NCBI GenBank assembly: GCA_030432175.1
Contig: JAUIHU010000131.1
Location: forward strand, 1 to 9,682
From: Verrucomicrobiia bacterium
GTDB taxonomy: Bacteria > Verrucomicrobiota > Verrucomicrobiia > Limisphaerales > JAUIHU01
Length of the DNA stretch: 9,682 bases
Direction of reading: 5' to 3'
The stretch's first letter is position 1. Every line of letters begins with the position of its first letter. Below the pieces are notes generated by a model, which did not search any database, was not told the DNA's origin, and saw nothing but the letters and a program-made list of their open reading frames with translations. The position numbers and the translations under genes are program-made. Positions 4,951 through 9,682 of the stretch are shown here, one piece after another.

Positions 4951-7755
4951 CTAACTTTTAATTTTCTTCAGGATCCAATCCCTTAGCGCCAAATGTCCTC
5001 CCTCCTCCGCCCATCCTGCCAGGTTAGAATCGAATGTCGGATCGCGCAGGTCGGGGTTCATTCCTCGTTGGATCAACATTTTGACGACCGCTTCGTGCCC
5101 TTCAATACATGCCCAGTGAGCTGCGGTTCCTCCGAAAAAACCTTCAAAGTACATATCAGCTCCGTGATCCAATAAATAACTAACCGCCTCCAGGCGTCCA
5201 TGGCGTCCGGCAAAATAGAGCGCCTCGGCCAGATTTTGGGTGTCCTTTTTTTGGTTGTCCAATTCGACTAAATCGCCAATCCCTGCCGCGGACCAAAGAT
5301 TCCAGGGGCGAGCGCCTGCCTGGTAAAGGATTTCCGCGGAAGCGGTTTCTCCGTACTGTAAGGCGAATTGGAGTGGAGCGTTGTTGTGGTCGATGCCGTT
5401 TGGTGCGGCTCCGTATTCGATCAGGGTTTGAACGAGCGCTGTGCGGATTTTTCGTTCTCCGGGATGAGCGCTCGTGAGGACCAGACAAAGGGGTGTCTGG
5501 TTTGGGCCACCGCCGTATGTGTTAGCGAGGGCGTCTGGATCAGCTCCGGCTTCGAGTAAAACCCGGGCGATTTCTACGACGTTGGGCGGGGTGAGTTGCC
5601 GGTGAATTTCAACCCCGTTGGCTGCGATGTAATGAATCAACTGACAACGATGCCCCCAGGGCGCCGTCTGGTCTATTAGCTCAGGATGGCGATCCATGAA
5701 ACCTGAAAGCTTTTCGACATCCCCAGCCACCAGAGCGTCTACCGCAGATTCAAAAGGTTTTTGAATGGATTGAGTGAACTTCGGATCCTGCTCAGCTGTT
5801 GACCAGCTTTGCCACCCAAAATATTGAGCCATGAGATTTCTCAAATCCAACTCACTGGCTTTCTTCAGAGCTTCTTCAATAGTCAAACCCTGAAAAGCGT
5901 CTTCTCTGCGGAGCGATGAGTTGGACCATAAAATTCTAGGCCAATCTTCAACTTCCCGGACGGCTCGGATCAATGTTTCGGACCACTGGTTTAACCAGTC
6001 GGCAATGGAGATTGGTGGAGAGGGTTTTTCTGAGCGGCTTGAAATCTGGTCCTGAACTTCGCACGCCACTTGCTGCATTCGTTCCACATGTGGATGTAAT
6101 TTGCTGGGTTGAGATGAAGGTTCGCAGAAAGGTCTCAAAATCGCGTTGATCTCTGAGTTTGGAGTGGGATAGGCGCATCGGCCCGGAGCTATTGCTCCTG
6201 ACTCCAATAGCCATCGAATGATGGTCGGATAGTCTTTTTGATTTCCCGGACCATGAATCGCCGCATAGACTGCTGTGCCAAGAACGGTTCCGTCATAGGC
6301 GCTGCGCTGCTCCAATGGAGGGTTGGGCGTTTTCAGCATCCATTGTGTCAATGTGCGGTCCGCATTCCAAACCGCCCAATGCAGAGGTGTCATTTGCTCA
6401 CGGTCTGTGAAAGTGAGTGGAAATCCGAGGTCCAATAAGATACGGACAGCTTTGTGATTTCCTAAAAATGCAGCACGAGAAAACATCGGAACAGACTCCG
6501 GCCGCAAGTGATTTGGATCCATTTGCGCCTGATTGAACCACTGCTCAGATTCGGATTGATTTCCTGAAAAAACAGCGCCCCAGAATCGGTCTTCGTCTTC
6601 GAAGGTTTCTTGAGGAATGTTGGCGAGTTCGGCGAGCCATTGGATAAACCTCCTGCGACCGTATCGAACCGCTAATCGCAATGGTGTCATACCCGAGTGA
6701 TCGGCAAGCATTGGATCCGCTCCACCTTCGATCAGGATCTTTAGAATCTTGTCACTGCGTCCGTTGCGAAGAGCAGACATCAAGGCAGCGGCTCCGTGAA
6801 AATGAGGCGGCGTGAAATTGGGGTCAGCTCCATGCTTTAAAAAGAGTTGCACGCCCTCTGGATCTTCAAAATCCAGTTTCCGAAGCATGCAGTAGGAGAC
6901 TTTTTCCAGATCTGGACCTGCTTCCAGTAAAGCTTCCAGGCAACGTAAATCGTCGGACTCGGCTGCATGATAGAGGGATTCCGGGCCGAGACCTGGAGCT
7001 GCGTCGTTCGGATCGGCTCCCGCTTCCAGAAGGATCCGCGTCAAATCCGGTCGCCTGGCCAGACCTGCCACGCCGTAAAGCGCTGTTTGACGCGCATTCG
7101 GATCACCGTTCAGTTCGTACCAGGCATTTGGATCAGCCCCCGCTTTCAGTAAAGCGCTGAGTAATTGAGTGAAGCGGTCAGGTTGTGGCGACTCCGCAAA
7201 GCTTTCTGAATTCAGGAATACGGAGTAAGCGAGGTATAAAATCGGCTCCCAGTTTTTGGGTCCGATCTTCTCTCGAACCCATTCTGGATGAGATCTCAAA
7301 CGCTTCAACGCCGGCTCTGTTTCGCCAGTTACCAGAGCTGTGCACAGATCGACACTGCGCAGTCCCGGATCGGCTTCCAGCATCCATCTGGCTTTGCCGG
7401 GTAATGCTTTCCCTGGATGACGGTTGTCTCGAATAGCGCATTGAAGGAATTGGTGGACCCGGTCCGCATGAGCCATTTCCAGTGTTTCACAATACGCTTT
7501 CAGGTTCGGCCAGGAGCGGAGTCCGCGTTCGTGGGCGATCATCCACTGGACGTGGTTGAGGCGAATTTTTTGAAGGATCTCTTCTAGTGAAACGCTATCC
7601 GGATTCTCGAAAAATTCTTTGAAGTCGGGATGATTGGATTGACGAAATCGTTCAATCGCTGATGAATCTCCACTACGGATGGATTTCAGCAGAGCTTTAG
7701 CTTGCTGGCGAAGACGGGACAGGCGAGGCCACTGAGCATTTTCAGATTCAGACAT
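4951..7755 (-). CDS. Large ankyrin-repeat protein joining two ankyrin families
   Basis: A 934-residue protein, probably for protein-protein interaction. No signal peptide or membrane segment is seen, so it is likely cytoplasmic. Residues 11-90 are the all-helical leader found in some bacterial ankyrin proteins (LRQQAKALLKSIRSGD... and MIAHERGLRSWPNLKAY). Residues about 195-375 hold repeats with LLKAGADPNA, LLEAGADPND, SLYHAAESDD, LFLKHGADPN and LIEGGADP; repeats continue to about 525. Residues 590-690 are a second leader-like module (NLMAQYFGWQSW, FESAVDALVAGD). It is followed by the conserved block YIAANGVEIHRQLTPPN (709-725), YGGG and TSAHPGE, and more repeats to the end. The ATG at 7753-7755 is preferred: AAGGG lies 5 nt before it, and the longer frame begins only with TTG 13 codons upstream. 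The stop is TAG. Its target is unknown. Confidence 0.9.
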   Translation of the reverse strand: MSESENAQWPRLSRLRQQAKALLKSIRSGDSSAIERFRQSNHPDFKEFFENPDSVSLEEILQKIRLNHVQWMIAHERGLRSWPNLKAYCETLEMAHADRVHQFLQCAIRDNRHPGKALPGKARWMLEADPGLRSVDLCTALVTGETEPALKRLRSHPEWVREKIGPKNWEPILYLAYSVFLNSESFAESPQPDRFTQLLSALLKAGADPNAWYELNGDPNARQTALYGVAGLARRPDLTRILLEAGADPNDAAPGLGPESLYHAAESDDLRCLEALLEAGPDLEKVSYCMLRKLDFEDPEGVQLFLKHGADPNFTPPHFHGAAALMSALRNGRSDKILKILIEGGADPMLADHSGMTPLRLAVRYGRRRFIQWLAELANIPQETFEDEDRFWGAVFSGNQSESEQWFNQAQMDPNHLRPESVPMFSRAAFLGNHKAVRILLDLGFPLTFTDREQMTPLHWAVWNADRTLTQWMLKTPNPPLEQRSAYDGTVLGTAVYAAIHGPGNQKDYPTIIRWLLESGAIAPGRCAYPTPNSEINAILRPFCEPSSQPSKLHPHVERMQQVACEVQDQISSRSEKPSPPISIADWLNQWSETLIRAVREVEDWPRILWSNSSLRREDAFQGLTIEEALKKASELDLRNLMAQYFGWQSWSTAEQDPKFTQSIQKPFESAVDALVAGDVEKLSGFMDRHPELIDQTAPWGHRCQLIHYIAANGVEIHRQLTPPNVVEIARVLLEAGADPDALANTYGGGPNQTPLCLVLTSAHPGERKIRTALVQTLIEYGAAPNGIDHNNAPLQFALQYGETASAEILYQAGARPWNLWSAAGIGDLVELDNQKKDTQNLAEALYFAGRHGRLEAVSYLLDHGADMYFEGFFGGTAAHWACIEGHEAVVKMLIQRGMNPDLRDPTFDSNLAGWAEEGGHLALRDWILKKIKS

Positions 7756-7760
7756 AACAA

Positions 7761-7765
7761 CCCTT
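7761..7765 (-). promoter_or_regulatory. Ribosome binding site deciding the ankyrin gene start
   Basis: Minus-strand AAGGG lies five bases before the ATG at 7753-7755. It favours that ATG over the upstream TTG at 7792-7794. Confidence 0.5.
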
Positions 7766-7780
7766 ACGCAATAATGCCCT

Positions 7781-7868
7781 CGGGTCCGCGACAACGGGCA
7801 GCGATCCAGGTCGGATATCTGTGATTCAATTAAAAATCAGGTAGGCAATGGCCTTTTCCGCGGACCCG
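7781..7868. repeat. 10-bp perfect inverted repeat upstream of the ankyrin gene
   Basis: CGGGTCCGCG (7781-7790) and CGCGGACCCG (7859-7868) are perfect inverted copies 68 bp apart. Both lie in the leader of the ankyrin gene. They could be paired operator half-sites, the ends of a small repeat, or an RNA stem. No flanking duplication is seen. Confidence 0.6.
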
Positions 7869-7933
7869 GCAGCGTCCTGTCAGCTTACTTAAAGTAAAAA
7901 GCAATGACGATGAAAGTCAATCAAAGTCATCCA

Positions 7934-7942
7934 AAGGATAAG
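7934..7942 (+). repeat. Left target-site duplication of the element
   Basis: AAGGATAAG abuts the left terminal inverted repeat and is repeated directly and exactly at 8307-8315. Confidence 0.85.
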
Positions 7943-8017
7943 GGGTGCGATTAAAGTCGGGTGGCTCCCCGGGAACGCTGAGCCCCAGCTCGGCGAGTGG
8001 AGCCAACATCCCTTCAC

Positions 8018-8063
8018 GGGTGTGATTAAAAGAGGGTGACGTCCCGGAATGCTGAGCTTCAGC
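8018..8063 (+). repeat. Second, internal copy of the element's left-end module
   Basis: The stretch from GGGTGTGATTAAA to GCTGAGCTTCAGC repeats the module at 7943-7989 with substitutions and one gap, offset by 75 bp in the same orientation. The left side of the element therefore carries two terminus-like modules. Only the outer one matches the right end perfectly. Confidence 0.65.
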
Positions 8064-8075
8064 GCCAACGGCGCA

Positions 8076-8255
8076 ACACATACCAGCCTGGGCTGCCAAA
8101 GCCCAGGACGGCATTCTCTTCCAATAAAAGGGCTGAAGGTCCGACACAGATACAGCATATTTTCTCTCAGAACATCTTTTTGTGTCGGGCTTTCAGCCCT
8201 TGGAGCTGTGGAAATGAACCAAAACCTGGGCCTGGCAGCCCAGGCTGGTATGTGT
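8076..8255. repeat. Nested long inverted repeats in the element core
   Basis: The outer arms share 22 identical bases (8076-8097 with 8234-8255; core CAGCCTGGGCTGCC) and then continue imperfectly to 8107 and 8225. The inner arms, 21 bases each (8128-8148 and 8181-8201), differ at two positions. In a plus-strand transcript both differences are G-U wobble pairs. The loop is 8149-8180. Just outside the outer arms lie two small hairpins, GCGCC/GGCGC (8062-8074) and AGGCC/GGCCT (8257-8269). Confidence 0.8.
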
Positions 8256-8306
8256 CAGGCCTTTGGCCTTGGAAAATTTTCACGCCACCCGACTTTAATC
8301 GCACCC

Positions 8307-8315
8307 AAGGATAAG
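8307..8315 (+). repeat. Right target-site duplication of the element
   Basis: AAGGATAAG abuts the right terminal inverted repeat and is identical to 7934-7942. Confidence 0.85.
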
Positions 8316-8501
8316 GGCGTGATGCAAAAATCTTTCAAAATCTTTGACACCCACATTTCTTTAGTCGCATCCAATGGAAAACGACGATTTGATTGATGAA
8401 TGAAAAGTTTTGAGGCGCATTGTGGTGTTTATTTAATGTATAAAAGAACGAGATCCTGGATTAAGCTGATTTCTCTTCCGGGCGACAACTTTTGAATCAT
8501 T

Positions 8502-8837
8502 ATGCAGGAAGTCAAAACCAACAAAACGCTGAAACCGGGTCAGGCAGGCAAATTTGAGTTCGTGGAAGATGGTATTTCCCGTGAAGGGATTCTGGCGCTG
8601 ACAGAGAAAGGCTGGAGGGCTTTTGAAAACAGTTGCCGGCATTTACCGTTGCCTTTGGATTACGGGGATGGAGAGTTTATGGATCCTGAAGGAAAATGGC
8701 TGACCTGCCAGACGCACGGAGCGGTTTATGATCCAGACACAGGAAAATGCCTGGAAGGTCCATGTCGCGGGGCCAGTTTAAGAGCGTTGCCAATTATTGA
8801 GAAAGCTGGATGTATTTATTTGGAAATAGATAATTAA
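8502..8837 (+). CDS. Rieske [2Fe-2S] ferredoxin-like protein
   Basis: A 111-residue soluble electron carrier. The Rieske cluster ligands are visible as C45-R-H47 and C69-Q-T-H72, with 21 residues between H47 and C69. The proline-containing tail DPDTGKCLEGPCRGASLRALP is usual for this group and positions C83 and C88 outside the cluster motif. The length is that of a stand-alone Rieske ferredoxin (about 100-110), as used with ring-hydroxylating oxygenases or as a NirD-like subunit. No oxygenase, reductase or nitrite reductase gene is adjacent, so the partner is unknown. No signal peptide or membrane anchor is seen, which argues against a cytochrome bc1-type Rieske protein. ATG at 8502 without a visible Shine-Dalgarno; no alternative start fits better. 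Stop TAA. No terminator follows before the convergent potD. Confidence 0.92.
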   Translation: MQEVKTNKTLKPGQAGKFEFVEDGISREGILALTEKGWRAFENSCRHLPLPLDYGDGEFMDPEGKWLTCQTHGAVYDPDTGKCLEGPCRGASLRALPIIEKAGCIYLEIDN

Positions 8838-8922
8838 TTAAACTACAACCGTAATTTTGGGTTTTGGTTTTGGGTTTGAGTTTGATGAGGCATGACGTAG
8901 TTTGAGTGATAGCAAATGTGAA

Positions 8923-9682
8923 TCACTCTGCCTTCAGTTCAGTCCAAATGCGTTCGTATTTTTCACCATCTTCCTCCAGATCCTGAATGTAGAAAGTTTT
9001 GTCTTCCGGCGGAGCCATGTAAGCCGGGCCGTCTTTCAGGGACTGATCAATCATTGGGTCGGCAGCAGCGTTGGCGGAAGCGTACGAAACGAAGTTAGCG
9101 ATGCGAGCCGCGACGTCGGGGCGCAGCAGGTAATTGATGAATTTCAACGCCGCCTCCTGCCTTGGCGAACTTTTCAGAACTGCCAATGTGTCCACAAACA
9201 TCAAGGTTCCTTCCTCTGGAATGAAAAAGCGGATGTCTGGATTCTCTTTCATCGCGATCGCCAGTTCCCCGCTCCATCCCTGCGCCACATGAATGGTTCC
9301 GGCTGCAAGTGTGTCTTCGAAAGAGTCACTGTCATATTTTCCAATAAACGGCTTCTGCTCCTTTAAAAGTTGCGCAGCGGACTGAAGTTTTGAGTCGTCG
9401 AGTGAGTTGGGTGAGTTTCCCTGGTAAATCAATGCCGCTCCAATAACTTCCCGCTGGTCGTTCAATAAACTGGTTTTGCTTTTGAGTTGAGAGACTTCCT
9501 GAGGATCAAACAACACCGACCAGCTCTTCGGCTCAGGGCGGTTTTGGAATGCTTGAATATTGTATCCGATGCCGGTGGATCCGTAATGATAGGGAACACA
9601 ATATTTGAGTCCTGGATCAAAATCGAGACGTGTGAATCGATCAGCGATGTTGGTCTTTAGAGGTAACGCGGCTGGATCCAAC
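8923..9682 (-). CDS. potD: Spermidine/putrescine-binding periplasmic protein, 5' end beyond window
   Basis: C-terminal 253 residues or so of the substrate-binding protein of a PotABCD-type polyamine ABC importer. The start, including the signal peptide, lies beyond 9682; the frame is open to the edge, and the first complete codon there is an internal TTG. Landmarks are YCVPYHYGSTGIGYN near the left of the visible part, LLNDQREVIGAAL, GWSGE, FVDTLAVLK, FINYLLRPDVAARIANFVSYASANAAA and the C-terminal ERIWTELKAE. By comparison with E. coli PotD, the Asp and Glu of NDQRE (D168/E171), the Trp of GWSGE (W229) and the Asp of FVD (D257) are kept, supporting a polyamine ligand. The residue corresponding to W255 is Phe. 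Stop TGA. PotA, PotB and PotC are not in the window and would be expected upstream. Confidence 0.88.
   Translation of the reverse strand, partial: LDPAALPLKTNIADRFTRLDFDPGLKYCVPYHYGSTGIGYNIQAFQNRPEPKSWSVLFDPQEVSQLKSKTSLLNDQREVIGAALIYQGNSPNSLDDSKLQSAAQLLKEQKPFIGKYDSDSFEDTLAAGTIHVAQGWSGELAIAMKENPDIRFFIPEEGTLMFVDTLAVLKSSPRQEAALKFINYLLRPDVAARIANFVSYASANAAADPMIDQSLKDGPAYMAPPEDKTFYIQDLEEDGEKYERIWTELKAE

Larger units (their letters stand above)
7943..8306. mobile_element. MITE-like fold-back element, 364 bp, non-coding
   Basis: The ends are perfect 23-bp inverted repeats (7943-7965 and 8284-8306; outer bases GGGTGCGATTAAAGTCGGG). Directly outside both ends lies the 9-bp direct repeat AAGGATAAG, the mark of transposition. 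The inside is mostly inverted-repeat sequence: outer arms 8076-8107 and 8225-8255, inner arms 8128-8148 and 8181-8201, with small hairpins on each arm. No transposase frame is present, so it must be moved by an enzyme encoded elsewhere. I cannot assign it to an insertion-sequence family from its ends. A 9-bp duplication fits several DDE transposase families. A degenerate relative lies at 4619-4732. Confidence 0.85.
7756..8501. other. 746-bp intergenic region, no protein gene
   Basis: Frames here are artefacts of inverted-repeat sequence. The region holds the ankyrin gene leader with a 10-bp inverted repeat (7781-7868), a 13-bp palindrome TTACTTAAAGTAA (7885-7897), the mobile element with its target duplications (7934-8315), and 186 bp upstream of the Rieske gene where I see no clear promoter. 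Confidence 0.75.

Noticed and set aside
4803..8353. Shared TGGGTGTCAAA at 4803-4813 and, inverted, at 8343-8353
   Set aside because: Both copies lie near element-related sequence, but an 11-bp inverted match is expected several times by chance in 10 kb, and the extension is imperfect.
8036..8396. Overlapping open frames of 89-115 codons on both strands inside and beside the mobile element
   Set aside because: They follow the inverted-repeat sequence of the element, run through the ends of the target duplication, and show no domain-like composition.
8410..8444. Promoter upstream of the Rieske gene (TTGAGG, TTGTGG, TATAAA)
   Set aside because: The hexamers do not combine with a 16-18 bp spacer in a convincing way.
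8855..8895. G-quadruplex or telomere-like G/T repeat after the Rieske gene
   Set aside because: Only three short G-runs (GGG, GG, GGG) with T4 spacers are present; a stable quadruplex needs four.

Overview
The window looks like chromosomal DNA of a Gram-negative bacterium, most likely of the PVC group and probably Verrucomicrobiota. The main clue is DnaA. As far as I can judge from memory, without a search, its domain I ('VANDFCEVWLKDNYLGLIQ') and domain IV ('GEAFGGRDHGTVLHA') read like verrucomicrobial DnaA. GC content is moderate. Most genes lack a strong Shine-Dalgarno sequence. TAA, TAG and TGA all occur as gene ends.

Layout, left to right. (1) 1-660, minus: the N-terminal 220 residues of endonuclease IV (nfo), cut by the window edge. 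(2) 802-1443, plus: a YihX-like HAD phosphatase, divergent from nfo. (3) 1456-2463, minus: a stand-alone ABC-2-type transporter ATPase, convergent with the HAD gene; the two stop codons are the outer ends of an 18-bp hairpin. (4) 2488-4011, minus: dnaA, interrupted by an in-frame TAA exactly in the linker between the AAA+ domain and the DNA-binding domain. (5) 4012-4950: 939 bp without a protein gene. It holds the dnaA leader, a candidate structured small RNA read away from dnaA with its own promoter-like sequence and a good intrinsic terminator, and fragments of a repeat family. (6) 4951-7755, minus: a 934-residue ankyrin-repeat protein that joins two different bacterial ankyrin families. (7) 7756-8501: 746 bp without a protein gene, holding a complete 364-bp MITE-like fold-back element with 23-bp perfect terminal inverted repeats and 9-bp target duplications. 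(8) 8502-8837, plus: a small Rieske [2Fe-2S] protein. (9) 8923-9682, minus: the C-terminal part of a polyamine-binding protein (PotD type), cut by the window edge.

The genes form no single pathway: DNA repair, replication initiation, transport, redox and protein-interaction functions lie side by side. The only likely co-transcribed pair is dnaA with the ABC ATPase 24 bp downstream. The three points most worth following are the nonsense codon that splits dnaA at a domain boundary, the candidate RNA next to dnaA, and the mobile fold-back element with its degenerate relatives about 3.3 kb away.
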